Part shown: positions 51,939-60,682 of the stretch, in pieces
How positions within the stretch are numbered: position 1 is the first letter of the stretch
Layout: each line of letters opens with the position of its first letter
Origin: Flavobacterium silvaticum
Lineage (GTDB): Bacteria; Bacteroidota; Bacteroidia; Flavobacteriales; Flavobacteriaceae
Assembly: GCF_012911565.1 (NCBI RefSeq)
Contig: NZ_JAAMPU010000104.1
Coordinates: forward strand, 1-64,000
Direction of reading: 5' to 3'
Length of the DNA: 64,000 nt
The notes under the pieces: generated by a model
Databases searched by the model: none
Seen by the model: only the letters and a program-made list of their open reading frames with translations
What the model was told of the DNA's origin: nothing
Program-made: the position numbers and the translations under genes

Positions 51939-53248
51939 TACTCCCTTACGATTTTTGCACCCAATGCTCTCAAACGCTCATCAATCCTCTCATAACCGCG
52001 GTCGATTTGTTCGATATTCTGGATAGTCGAAGTTCCTTTGGCAGACAAAGCCGCGATAAGCAACGAAATCCCGGCGCGGATATCCGGTGAAGACATAGTC
52101 GTAGCTTTCAAAGTCGATTTGAAATCATGCCCGATCACAACCGCGCGGTGCGGATCGCAAAGGATGATTTTGGCACCCATGTCGATCAATTTATCCACGA
52201 AGAACAAACGCGATTCGAACATTTTCTGATGGATCAACACGTCTCCTTTCGCCTGGGTAGCCGTTACTAGGATGATGCTCAAAAGGTCAGGGGTGAAACC
52301 GGGCCAGGGTGCATCGGCAATAGTCAGGATCGATCCGTCTATGTCGGTTTTTACTTCGTAGTTTTCGTGTGTCGGAATGTAGATGTCGTCACCGCGTCTT
52401 TCCAATGTGATTCCCAGTTTGCGGAACACACTTGGGATAACGCCAAGGTTTTCCCAGCTTACGTTCTTAATCGTGATTTCGGAACGCGTCATCGCAGCAA
52501 GTCCAATCCACGACCCGATTTCAATCATGTCCGGAAGTATTCTGTGCGTGCAGCCGCCAAGAGATCCGACACCTTCAATCGTCAATAAATTAGATCCTAC
52601 TCCGGTGATTTTGGCACCCATCGAGTTCAGCATCTTGCAAAGTTGTTGCAGATACGGCTCGCAAGCGGCGTTATAAACCGTAGTAATGCCTTTGGCCAAT
52701 ACGGCGGCCATGACAATGTTCGCGGTTCCGGTTACCGATGCTTCGTCCAGAAGCATATCAGTTCCCTTTAGGCCTTCTTCCGGCTGTTCGACTCCGTAAA
52801 AATGGTCTTCTTTGTTGTAGCGGAATTTAGCGCCAAGGTTAATGAAACCTTCAAAGTGTGTATCCAGACGGCGTCTTCCGATTTTGTCACCGCCCGGTTT
52901 CGGGATGTATCCTTTTCCAAAGCGCGCCAATAACGGCCCGACAATCATGATCGATCCGCGCAACGAACCGCCTTCTTTACGGAATGCTTCGGTTTCTAAG
53001 TATCCGACGTTTACTTCATCGGCCTGGAATGTTATCGAACCTTTTTCATTATGCTGGATTTTGACGCCCAGATTTCCCAAAAGCGTGATCAGCTTGTTGA
53101 CGTCTATGATGTCCGGAATGTTGTTGATGGTTACTTTTTCACCGGTCAGCAATACGGCACACAGAATTTGCAATGCTTCGTTTTTTGCCCCTTGCGGAGT
53201 TACATCACCTTTTAGACGGATGCCGCCTTCGATTTTAAATACAGCCAT
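51938..53248 (-). CDS. murA: UDP-N-acetylglucosamine 1-carboxyvinyltransferase (Asp-type MurA)
   Basis: 436 residues. It transfers enolpyruvate to UDP-GlcNAc, the first committed step of peptidoglycan synthesis. Family blocks: GDVTPQGAKNEALQILCA, SIMIVGPLLARFGKGYI and the double EPSP-synthase-like repeat. In the active-site loop the sequence is PKPGGDKIGRRRLDTH: Asp stands where E. coli MurA has Cys115, the residue alkylated by fosfomycin. The enzyme should work but be fosfomycin-insensitive. Confidence 0.95.
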   Translation of the reverse strand: MAVFKIEGGIRLKGDVTPQGAKNEALQILCAVLLTGEKVTINNIPDIIDVNKLITLLGNLGVKIQHNEKGSITFQADEVNVGYLETEAFRKEGGSLRGSIMIVGPLLARFGKGYIPKPGGDKIGRRRLDTHFEGFINLGAKFRYNKEDHFYGVEQPEEGLKGTDMLLDEASVTGTANIVMAAVLAKGITTVYNAACEPYLQQLCKMLNSMGAKITGVGSNLLTIEGVGSLGGCTHRILPDMIEIGSWIGLAAMTRSEITIKNVSWENLGVIPSVFRKLGITLERRGDDIYIPTHENYEVKTDIDGSILTIADAPWPGFTPDLLSIILVTATQAKGDVLIHQKMFESRLFFVDKLIDMGAKIILCDPHRAVVIGHDFKSTLKATTMSSPDIRAGISLLIAALSAKGTSTIQNIEQIDRGYERIDERLRALGAKIVRE

Positions 53249-53260
53249 TGTTTGTTGATT

Positions 53261-53370
53261 GGTTAACGGTTAACGGTTAACAGTTAACGGTTGCAGTTCG
53301 TTAGGATTAAATTCTGATTCGTTTTTTCCGGCTTTGATTAACCGTTAACTGTTACTTGTTAACTGTTAAC
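53261..53370. repeat. GTTAAC-type short repeats in opposed orientation
   Basis: The left block 53261-53292 repeats GGTTAAC/CGGTTAAC four times. The right block 53336-53370 carries TTAACCGTTAACTGTTA and TTGTTAACTGTTAAC. The two are imperfect reverse complements and could form a long stem between the DUF4290 and murA genes, both transcribed leftward. Confidence 0.7.
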
Positions 53371-54105
53371 TTAATTCGGTTTTCGGTTGTTATTATTCTT
53401 CTTAAACCCGTTGTTTTTCTTTGGATTGTTTGATTTCTGTTGCGTCTTGTTCTGTTGTTGGGCGTACATCGATTTGTTTGAAATCTTGTTGTTGGTACGC
53501 ATGATCTCGTTCATGTTCAACAACTCTTCGGAGCTTTCCATGAGGTTGAGTTTGCCATTCGACATTTCGTACAAATGCTCAAAGATCACTTCATCGGTCA
53601 CCGTATCCTTGTTCCAGCTCAGGAACATTTTCTTCATGTGGTTCGCGATTACTTTGGTCAACGCTTCCTTCATTTCGCCGTCTTCCCAGCCAATAGCTAC
53701 ATTTATCATAGTCTGGATGTTGTTTCCGTAGAAACGATATTGCGGGAAACGCTGCGGATATTTGAGCGGATCAGGGCGTAACTGAAGCACTTCACGGGAT
53801 GGAATGGGGTAAGGCGAATCGACATCGATCTTAAAGTCGCTCATGATGAACAACTGATCCCATAATTTATGCTGGAAATCCGGAACATCGCGTAAATGCG
53901 GGTTCAGGCTTCCCATGACCTGGATGATATATTTGGCCGCTTTATTGCGTTCCTCACGATCTGCAATCGCGGTTGCCTGATCTATGAGTTTTTGCAGATG
54001 GCGTCCGTATTCCGGAATGATCAACGGCGAACGCTCCGCATTGTATTCCAGGTTAAAGACCACTTCATGCGGATTTTCCCTTTGGTATTTTCCTTCGTGT
54101 TTCAT
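53371..54105 (-). CDS. DUF4290 protein
   Basis: 244 residues. LEYNAERSPLIIPEYGRHLQ and IIQVMGSLNPHLRDVPDFQH are the DUF4290 signature as I know it; the family is largely confined to Bacteroidota and has no assigned function. The last 45 residues are a low-complexity Lys/Asn/Gln tail, possibly nucleic-acid binding. It follows the DUF493 gene by 8 bases. Confidence 0.85.
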   Translation of the reverse strand: MKHEGKYQRENPHEVVFNLEYNAERSPLIIPEYGRHLQKLIDQATAIADREERNKAAKYIIQVMGSLNPHLRDVPDFQHKLWDQLFIMSDFKIDVDSPYPIPSREVLQLRPDPLKYPQRFPQYRFYGNNIQTMINVAIGWEDGEMKEALTKVIANHMKKMFLSWNKDTVTDEVIFEHLYEMSNGKLNLMESSEELLNMNEIMRTNNKISNKSMYAQQQNKTQQKSNNPKKNNGFKKNNNNRKPN

Positions 54106-54113
54106 AGGGGTTT

Positions 54114-54401
54114 TTATAGAGATACGATGCCTTCTATTGTAGACACGGCCAGGTATTTTTCAATGATACTGTCGGCATCGGGCATGACTACGTTAATCGA
54201 AACGCTGGTGTATTTCCCGGTTTTGGATTTCGTGGTTTCAATCACGGCGCCCAATCCGTTGAAGGCATCTTCCACGGCTACTATTTTAGCGGTGTCGGTA
54301 GGGACAATGAATTTATACAGGTATTCGGTCGGCCACTTAGGGGTGGTATTGTTGAGTTCCTCGCGCAGTCTGGCGTAGAATTCTTCACTTTTGTTATCCA
54401 T
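54114..54401 (-). CDS. DUF493 (YbeD-like) protein
   Basis: 95 residues. EYLYKFIVPTDTAKIVAVED and KTGKYTSVSINVVMPDADSI match the YbeD fold (ferredoxin-like), which resembles regulatory ACT-type domains. The biochemical role is unknown. It is first in a two-gene unit with DUF4290. Confidence 0.87.
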   Translation of the reverse strand: MDNKSEEFYARLREELNNTTPKWPTEYLYKFIVPTDTAKIVAVEDAFNGLGAVIETTKSKTGKYTSVSINVVMPDADSIIEKYLAVSTIEGIVSL

Positions 54402-54440
54402 GTGACAAATATAGGTGATTTGTGGAATTGTATAATTGCT

Positions 54441-54673
54441 GATTTGTTGATTTGTCGATTTGTTGATTTGAAGACATGTCGATTTGAAATGTCATCCTCG
54501 TCCGGTTGTTTTTTAAGATGGAGTGCGGTTCGCAGTATCCCTTATCCGCACTGATTTTGAAATTTGTTACGTGAAATGCTGTTACCTTAAATTGAGTAAC
54601 ACCAAAAAAAGTAACAGCGGTCCTGCATTTCGTTTTTCATTTCCAAATCAACAAATCGACAAATCAGCAAATC
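54441..54673. repeat. Inverted pair of short-period repeats in a gene-free gap
   Basis: The 296 bases between DUF493 and the ATPase hold no gene. Bases 54441-54470 are built of GATTTGTTGATTTGTC-type units; their reverse complement matches 54644-54673 in 29 of 30 positions. The two arms are 173 bases apart. Confidence 0.8.
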
Positions 54674-54697
54674 ATCAAATTTCCTACCTTCGCCCCA

Positions 54698-55231
54698 ATG
54701 AAAAAAATCGTCATCATAGGCGGGCCAGGTTCCGGAAAATCGACCCTGATTGAAGCCCTGGAACAAAAAGGCTATCACTGTTTGCCTGAAATCTCGCGTG
54801 AAGTCACCATGGCCGCACAACGCAACGGCGTGGCCCAGTTGTTTTTGGAGCAACCGCTTTTATTCAGCGAATTGCTTCTTGAAGGCCGCATCAAACAATT
54901 CCATGAAGCTGCGGAATCGGGAGCCGAACTTGTATTTATCGACCGCGGAATCCCGGATGTGCTGGCATATATGCATTATATAGGGGACAGTTATCCGGCA
55001 GCTTTCGACACCGCTTGCCGCGAGTATAAATATGACGGGATTTTCATGCTTCCACCATGGGAAGAAATCTATCAAAGCGATAACGAGCGGTATGAAAATT
55101 TCGAACAGGCGCTTTTGATACACGAACACTTACTCGAAACCTATCGCCGTTATGGATATGATCCGATTATGGTTCCGAAGGATACGGTCGAAAATCGGGT
55201 GGCTTTTGTGCTGTCGGCACTCAAAAATTAA
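54698..55231 (+). CDS. P-loop ATPase (AAA_28 / NadR-kinase-like)
   Basis: 177 residues. Walker A IGGPGSGKSTLIEAL, a Walker B-like stretch AELVFIDRGIPDVLAYM, and the arginine-rich helix RYENFEQALLIHEHLLETYR fit the small AAA_28 kinase-like family. The substrate is unknown; a nucleotide or metabolite kinase role is plausible. A -7-like TACCTTCG ends 5 bases before the ATG. Confidence 0.82.
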   Translation: MKKIVIIGGPGSGKSTLIEALEQKGYHCLPEISREVTMAAQRNGVAQLFLEQPLLFSELLLEGRIKQFHEAAESGAELVFIDRGIPDVLAYMHYIGDSYPAAFDTACREYKYDGIFMLPPWEEIYQSDNERYENFEQALLIHEHLLETYRRYGYDPIMVPKDTVENRVAFVLSALKN

Positions 55232-55312
55232 GATTTCATACATTTTTTCTGTACCATCCCCATTTTTTTAAGCCGTAACTTTACCGTCCGGAATGCTTAA
55301 AAACAGCACCTC

Positions 55313-57205
55313 TTGACTGCTTCAGAAATCCTAAAGACATACTGGAAGTTCGATTCTTTCCGCGAACCGCAACGGGCTATAATCGATTCGGTCGTGGCGG
55401 GAAAAGACACGTTGGCTTTATTGCCTACCGGCGGCGGAAAATCTGTCTGTTACCAAATTCCGGCACTTATGAAACCCGGAATCTGTATCGTGGTTTCGCC
55501 TTTGATCGCGTTGATGAAAGACCAGGTTAGGTCGTTGTCAGAAAAAGGCATCAAAGCGATTGCATTAACCGGCGGGCAGCGTCAGGAAGAATTGAGCGAT
55601 TTGCTCGACAATGCTAAATTCGGCGATTATAAATTCCTGTATCTGTCACCGGAACGATTGCAGACGGACTGGATTTCGGAACGCATCAAAGATTTAAAAG
55701 TGAATCTGATTGCGGTGGATGAAGCACACTGTATTTCCCAATGGGGCCATGATTTCCGTCCGGCATATCGAAACATATCGAACCTTCGCGAATTTTTTCC
55801 GAAAGTTCCCGTAATCGCGCTTACTGCTACGGCAACTGCAAAAGTGGTTTCTGATATTAAGGAACAACTTTCAATGTCAGATGCTTCTGTCTTCCAAATA
55901 TCTTTCGCAAGGACAAACATCGCATACGGATTGGTCGAAGCTCAGGACAAGTTGCATCGATCGATTGAAATGCTCAAACAGGTTTCCGGCACTTCGATTA
56001 TCTATGTCAGAAACAGGAAAGCCTGTCTCGAATGGTCATCCTTACTCGAAAGCAACGGAATTCCGGCTACGTATTATCACGGCGGATTATCGGTTAAAGA
56101 CAAGGATACGAACATGCAGCAATGGATGGAAAACAAAAGGCGTGTCATGGTTGCGACGAATGCGTTCGGGATGGGAATCGATAAGCCGGATGTCCGTTTG
56201 GTGATCCATGTGCAGTTGCCGGAAAATCTGGAAAATTACTACCAGGAATCGGGTAGGGCCGGTCGCGATGGAAATAAATCGTATGCGGTTTTGATCAAAG
56301 CACCGTCAGATACAGCTGTTGCCGAAAGACAATTTCTCGATGTGCTTCCAGACAGAAAGTTCCTTTTAAACGTTTTTGTCCGACTTTGTAATTATTTCGG
56401 GATCGCTTACGGAGATGGTTATGACGAAACCTTTGCATTCAACCTGAACCAGTTTTGCCAGAAGTATGACTTACCTGTCCAAAAGACTTTCCAGTCGCTG
56501 CAATTTCTTGACAGACAGGCCGTACTTTCGTTTTCTACGGAATTTTCCGCCAGTGTGACCTTTCAATTTACGCTGCCTTCGAAAGAGTTGATCCGATACA
56601 ACAGCCTCAACCAAAAAGACGAACCTATAGTGCTGCAATTGTTACGGTCGTATCCGGGAATACACGAATTGGCCGTTAAAATCAATGTGTCACAGATTGC
56701 CAAACGTTCGGGAAAACCTGAATCTGAAGTAATCGCTTTGATGGAGAAAATGCATCATTTGGGAATAGGGGAATTCAAATCGCAGTCACAGGATGCGACC
56801 GTGGTTTTTCATGAAGCGCGTGAGGATGAGCATACCATCAACCGTGTTTCCGGTTTTCTCAAACAGGAAAACCTGCGCAAAAAGGAGCAATTGGAATCGG
56901 TCATCAACTATGCATCGGGAAATGAAAGTTGCAAGGCCCGTGAGTTGCTCTCGTATTTTGGAGAAGAATCAACCGATTGCGGCATCTGTTCCTATTGCGT
57001 TTCCAAAAGTAGAAAATCGGCCGGGCCTCGGAATCTGAAAAAATCAATACTACATTTGCTGACCCAAAGCCAAATGGATTCGCGAATGCTCGAAAGTGCC
57101 ACCCAAACCGGTATCGACCAATTGCTGCCGGTACTTGAAGAATTGCTCGAATCCGGAACCATCGGCCTGACCGAAACCAATACCTATATATTGATCCAAA
57201 AATGA
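55313..57205 (+). CDS. recQ: RecQ-family ATP-dependent DNA helicase
   Basis: 630 residues from a TTG start at 55313; no in-frame ATG lies before the helicase domain. Motif I is LLPTGGGKSVCYQIP, motif II VDEAHCISQWGHDFRP, motif VI QESGRAGRDG. A RecQ C-terminal zinc site follows (CKARELLSYFGEESTDCGIC, then SYC). No HRDC domain is apparent. It unwinds recombination and stalled-fork intermediates. It overlaps fmt by 4 bases. A TAACTTTA element at about 55276 could be its promoter. Confidence 0.92.
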   Translation: MTASEILKTYWKFDSFREPQRAIIDSVVAGKDTLALLPTGGGKSVCYQIPALMKPGICIVVSPLIALMKDQVRSLSEKGIKAIALTGGQRQEELSDLLDNAKFGDYKFLYLSPERLQTDWISERIKDLKVNLIAVDEAHCISQWGHDFRPAYRNISNLREFFPKVPVIALTATATAKVVSDIKEQLSMSDASVFQISFARTNIAYGLVEAQDKLHRSIEMLKQVSGTSIIYVRNRKACLEWSSLLESNGIPATYYHGGLSVKDKDTNMQQWMENKRRVMVATNAFGMGIDKPDVRLVIHVQLPENLENYYQESGRAGRDGNKSYAVLIKAPSDTAVAERQFLDVLPDRKFLLNVFVRLCNYFGIAYGDGYDETFAFNLNQFCQKYDLPVQKTFQSLQFLDRQAVLSFSTEFSASVTFQFTLPSKELIRYNSLNQKDEPIVLQLLRSYPGIHELAVKINVSQIAKRSGKPESEVIALMEKMHHLGIGEFKSQSQDATVVFHEAREDEHTINRVSGFLKQENLRKKEQLESVINYASGNESCKARELLSYFGEESTDCGICSYCVSKSRKSAGPRNLKKSILHLLTQSQMDSRMLESATQTGIDQLLPVLEELLESGTIGLTETNTYILIQK

Positions 57206-58149
57206 AAAAACTCAAAATAGTCTTTATGGGAACGCCCGGCTTTGCGGTCGGGATTCTGGATAGCATCGTTTCATCTGAACATGAAATCGTAGCTGTCGTC
57301 ACTGTTGCCGATAAACCAGCGGGGCGTGGCCAGAAAGTCGGTATTTCTGCCGTAAAGGAATACGCACTTGAAAAGAACATTCCGGTTTTGCAGCCGGTCA
57401 AATTGAAAGACGAAGGATTTTTGTCGGAACTGAAATCATTCGACGCCGATATTTTCGTGATCGTCGCTTTTAGAATGCTTCCGCGTGAAGTGTGGGCGAT
57501 GCCGGAATTCGGGACGTTCAACCTGCACGCGTCGCTTTTGCCTCAATACAGAGGTGCGGCCCCGATAAACTGGGCTGTCATCAACGGCGAAACCACGACC
57601 GGCGTTACCACGTTTTTCATCGATGATAAAATTGATACGGGAGCCACTTTGTTAAGTGCTGAAATTTCCATCGGCCCGAATGAAACGGCAGGCGAATTAC
57701 ACGACAGGCTTATGGAATTGGGAAGTGAAACGGTTCTGGAAACCCTTGATGCGGTTGCTGCCGGAAACATAGAACCCAAGCCACAACCGGAAAGCCTTGA
57801 TTTAAAACCGGCACCAAAGCTGGATAAAGAAAATTGCAAGATCGATTGGTCTCAATCAGGTAAGAAAATACATAACCAGATTCGCGGATTATCGCCTTAT
57901 CCCGCCGCATGGACGTTTGTAGAGGATAAAGGGCAGGAATGGAGCGTAAAAATTTATGCATCCCGTTCTATCACCGAACTCTCAAACAGGGAAACGGGCT
58001 CGTTATGGCATGACAAAAAGAACATCTATGTTGCGGTGGGTGACGGAATTGTGGCCATAGACGCACTTCAGTTTCCTGGCAAGAAAAAAATGACAGCTGC
58101 GGAATTCCTGAACGGATTTTCGTTTTCAGAAAGTGCCATAGTGCGTTAG
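57202..58149 (+). CDS. fmt: Methionyl-tRNA formyltransferase
   Basis: 315 residues. It formylates the initiator Met-tRNA. FMGTPGFAVGIL at the start, NLHASLLPQYRGAAPINWA with the catalytic Asn-His-Asp region, and the C-terminal OB-like domain (IRGLSPYPAAWTF) are complete. It is translationally coupled to recQ (ATGA). Confidence 0.95.
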   Translation: MKKLKIVFMGTPGFAVGILDSIVSSEHEIVAVVTVADKPAGRGQKVGISAVKEYALEKNIPVLQPVKLKDEGFLSELKSFDADIFVIVAFRMLPREVWAMPEFGTFNLHASLLPQYRGAAPINWAVINGETTTGVTTFFIDDKIDTGATLLSAEISIGPNETAGELHDRLMELGSETVLETLDAVAAGNIEPKPQPESLDLKPAPKLDKENCKIDWSQSGKKIHNQIRGLSPYPAAWTFVEDKGQEWSVKIYASRSITELSNRETGSLWHDKKNIYVAVGDGIVAIDALQFPGKKKMTAAEFLNGFSFSESAIVR

Positions 58150-58252
58150 GTCAGGAAGGGCGCGGGGTGACGGCAGATTTCTTTTTTCAAAAGTTCTTTG
58201 TCAACAAATACCCCAAGTTATCAACAAATGCATCGAAAACCTTTGCGAAGCC

Positions 58253-58282
58253 TTGCGTGGTATGGAATTCCTGCTAAATTTG
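58253..58282 (+). promoter_or_regulatory. Promoter of the HU gene
   Basis: TTG at 58253-58255, 19 bases, TAAATTTG at 58275-58282: a full match to the Bacteroidota consensus. Two TCAACAAA copies lie just upstream (58200-58230). Confidence 0.75.
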
Positions 58283-58325
58283 TTTCATTAACATAATGTT
58301 TAACCAACAATTAATAACTAGTATT

Positions 58326-58598
58326 ATGAACAAATCAGAATTAATCGATGCAATGGCTGCTGATGCAGGAATTTCAAAAGCGGCTGCTAAATCAGCTTTA
58401 GAGTCTTTCCTTTCTAACATTGGTGGAACACTTAAAAAAGGTGGCCGTGTATCTTTGGTAGGTTTCGGTTCTTGGAGTGTTTCCAAAAGAGCTGCAAGAG
58501 AAGGAAGAAACCCGCAAACAGGTAAAACAATCAAGATTGCTGCTAAGAATGTTGTAAAATTCAAAGCCGGAGCAGAACTTGAAGGCGGAGTGAACTAA
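58326..58598 (+). CDS. HU-family DNA-binding protein
   Basis: 90 residues from ATG 58326 (an upstream in-frame ATG at 58296 would add ten residues not seen in HU). NKSELIDAMAADAGISKAAA and VGFGSWSVSKRAAREGRNPQ followed by TGKTIKIAAKNVVKFKAG are the HU signature. It is a dimeric nucleoid protein that bends DNA. Its codons (many AAA, GCT, GGT) suggest high expression. It has its own promoter and terminator. Confidence 0.95.
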   Translation: MNKSELIDAMAADAGISKAAAKSALESFLSNIGGTLKKGGRVSLVGFGSWSVSKRAAREGRNPQTGKTIKIAAKNVVKFKAGAELEGGVN

Positions 58599-58622
58599 TA
58601 CAATCACAACACTATAAAGAAT

Positions 58623-58660
58623 AAAAAGCCTTTCGTAACTCAGTGCGAAAGGCTTTTTCC
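58623..58660 (+). terminator. HU gene terminator
   Basis: AAAAAGCCTTTCG (58623-58635) pairs perfectly with CGAAAGGCTTTTT (58646-58658). Confidence 0.88.
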
Positions 58661-58740
58661 TTTAAAATTTTTTGGGTGATTTTTGCTTTTTGTTTGGACG
58701 TTTCGAAGTTTTTTTGTTAATTTATTCAAAATTGCGGGGT

Positions 58741-59301
58741 ATGATTTCAGAAAAGCTACACAAAGGACTTTTACTGATTGCCGAGCCATCGATTATCGGT
58801 GATTTATCATTTAACAGGTCTGTCATTCTTTTGGCAGATCATAATTCCGAGGGATCGGTTGGATTTATTCTCAACAAGCCCTTGAAATATACCGTGAACG
58901 ACCTTGTTCCGGATGTAGAGGCAAATTTCAAGATATACAACGGCGGACCAGTGGAACAGGACAACCTGTACTTCATCCACAATATTCCGGACCTGATTCC
59001 GGACAGCATTGAGATTTCCAATGGAATTTATTGGGGCGGTGATTTTGAACAGGCCAAAAAGCAAATCAACAATGGGAATATCCGCAAGGAAAATATCCGC
59101 TTCTTTTTGGGATATACCGGATGGGCGGCAAGCCAATTGGAAGATGAACTTGAAGTCAATTCCTGGATCATTGCCGAGAATGTCTACCAGAACAAAATCA
59201 TCGGCAAGTCTACTACAGATTTCTGGAAGGAAAAAATACGTGAATTGGGTGGCGATTATATGTTGTGGTCGAATTCACCCGAAAACCCAATGCTGAATTA
59301 A
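58741..59301 (+). CDS. YqgE/AlgH-family protein
   Basis: 186 residues from ATG 58741; an in-frame start at 58672 would add 23 hydrophobic residues unlike the family. LHKGLLLIAEPSIIGDLSFN, LADHNSEGSVGFILNKP and YNGGPVEQDNLYFIH are the YqgE signatures. The function is unsettled. It converges on the aminotransferase gene with a 4-base overlap. Confidence 0.92.
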   Translation: MISEKLHKGLLLIAEPSIIGDLSFNRSVILLADHNSEGSVGFILNKPLKYTVNDLVPDVEANFKIYNGGPVEQDNLYFIHNIPDLIPDSIEISNGIYWGGDFEQAKKQINNGNIRKENIRFFLGYTGWAASQLEDELEVNSWIIAENVYQNKIIGKSTTDFWKEKIRELGGDYMLWSNSPENPMLN

Positions 59302-60131
59302 TCAGCTTCAATTATTTTGTTGAGTTCATCGGTCAGGTAAACCGATGCTTCCCGTGTGAATTCTTTTTTGCGGTATTTAGTAATGGGTTGGATGCCTCGG
59401 ATTACGTTCGTGACGAATAATTCATCTGCTTTTTGAAGATCGAACGGAGAAATCGATTCTTCTGAAACTTCCCATTTCCCGGACTTTTTTGCAATCGAAA
59501 GAATTTGCTTTCTCATCACGCCATTGATACATCCGTCAGAAACGGGCGGTGTGGTCAGTTTGTTCTGATGCAGGATGAACACATTCCCGTTTAGCGCTTC
59601 AATGACATTCTTGTCGTCGTTTATCAGCAGGCAATTGTCGTATCCGTTTTCATCGGCATAAATGCTTCCGGTGATGTTGACCATTCGGTTCGTGGTCTTG
59701 ACTGACGAGAGTAATTGTTTGGAAACGTGGAAATCCTTGAACAGTTCCACTTCATAAGCCGAATCAGAAACCGCATAATTGTCTTCCAATGCAGAAGCCT
59801 GGACCACAAATGAAACCTGGTTGGTTTTGGGAAGGTATAATCCGCCATCGTTCCTGTAGACCGTCATTCGCACTCTTCCTGATTTATCGGCTCCATTTTT
59901 ACTTGCTGTTTCCAGAAGCTGTTGCTCGATGAATTCCATGGTAAAGTCCATCGGAATCGACATACGCACGATACGCATACCTGACATCAAGCGGAAATAG
60001 TGATCCTCTAAAAAAAGTACTTTTCCGTTGTAGATGCGGACGGTTTCAAAAACGGCATCGGAAAAAAGGAAACCGCGGTTGGAAAACGGATTGTCTGAAG
60101 CAGGAAAAAATTCCCCGTTGTGATTGTACAT
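59298..60131 (-). CDS. Class IV aminotransferase (PabC/D-amino-acid transaminase-like)
   Basis: 277 residues, PLP fold type IV. FSDAVFETVRIYNGKVLFLE is the N-terminal block, the PLP lysine is in LLSSVKTTNRMVN, and GCINGVMRKQILSIAK and FVTNVIRGIQPITKY are later conserved blocks. It could be aminodeoxychorismate lyase for folate or an amino acid transaminase; the sequence alone does not separate these. A hairpin with a T-run lies directly before its ATG. Confidence 0.88.
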   Translation of the reverse strand: MYNHNGEFFPASDNPFSNRGFLFSDAVFETVRIYNGKVLFLEDHYFRLMSGMRIVRMSIPMDFTMEFIEQQLLETASKNGADKSGRVRMTVYRNDGGLYLPKTNQVSFVVQASALEDNYAVSDSAYEVELFKDFHVSKQLLSSVKTTNRMVNITGSIYADENGYDNCLLINDDKNVIEALNGNVFILHQNKLTTPPVSDGCINGVMRKQILSIAKKSGKWEVSEESISPFDLQKADELFVTNVIRGIQPITKYRKKEFTREASVYLTDELNKIIEAD

Positions 60132-60187
60132 AAAAAAGCCCTGAGGTAACCGGCGATATGAAACCGGAAAATTTCAGGGCAAATATA
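60132..60187 (-). terminator. Terminator hairpin overlapping a -7 element
   Basis: On the minus strand GCCCTGA (60180-60174) pairs with TCAGGGC (60144-60138), enclosing a smaller CCGG/CCGG stem, and six T follow directly before the aminotransferase ATG. It would end transcripts of the START-like gene. A minus-strand TATATTTG (60187-60180) reaches into the left arm, so a transcript started there would lack most of that arm. Confidence 0.7.
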
Positions 60188-60206
60188 AGTTTAAATAACG
60201 GGTTGG

Positions 60207-60599
60207 TTATACCGATCCGATTACATGTTTGAGGTCTGAGATCTGGTTTTCCCAAAGTTGCTTGGCTTCGTCCACTTCATCTTCTTCGGCATAATCAACG
60301 ACCATCAGGGAAACGTCTTTGGTGATTTCATCTTCAAGGATGCGCAACTCGAAATAGAAATCGGAATCCTGGTTCTGGTCGTTCACCCAGCGGAATTTAA
60401 CCTTTTCGCCGGTTTTTTTAGAGGACAGACGTGCGCGTTCTTCGTTCCCGTTCCATATAAAAGTGAAAAACTCTCCACGTGAATTGACGTTGTCGGCAAA
60501 CCATTCGGAAAGGCCTGAAGGCGTCGAAATATATTGATACAGAAGCTGTGGCGAAGAGTTGAGGGGAAACTCGAGTTCGTAGCGTACTTTAACGTCCAT
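60207..60599 (-). CDS. START-like (SRPBCC) domain protein
   Basis: 130 residues. VRYELEFPLNSSPQLLYQYI, LSEWFADNVNSRGEFFTFIW and the acidic end AEEDEVDEAKQLWENQISDL match the START-like family I know from Bacteroidota, related to AHSA1/Bet-v1 folds with a ligand cavity. Ligand unknown. Monocistronic. Confidence 0.85.
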   Translation of the reverse strand: MDVKVRYELEFPLNSSPQLLYQYISTPSGLSEWFADNVNSRGEFFTFIWNGNEERARLSSKKTGEKVKFRWVNDQNQDSDFYFELRILEDEITKDVSLMVVDYAEEDEVDEAKQLWENQISDLKHVIGSV

Positions 60600-60682
60600 A
60601 GTGTATTTTTAGATTTTCGAAATATATAGATTTTATTATTACTTCGACAATTTAAAGGGATTATTTTTTTTTATTTCGGGGT

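Noticed and set aside
53261..54680. CRISPR array
   Set aside because: Units are only 7-12 bp, without unique spacers of constant length, and no cas genes are nearby.
58200..58235. DnaA boxes before the HU gene (TTATCAACA)
   Set aside because: Only one near-match to the box and a direct repeat TCAACAAA; not enough to claim an origin or DnaA control.
58623..58740. Extended start of YqgE at 58672
   Set aside because: It begins immediately after the HU terminator and adds residues not found in the family; ATG 58741 fits the conserved N-terminus.
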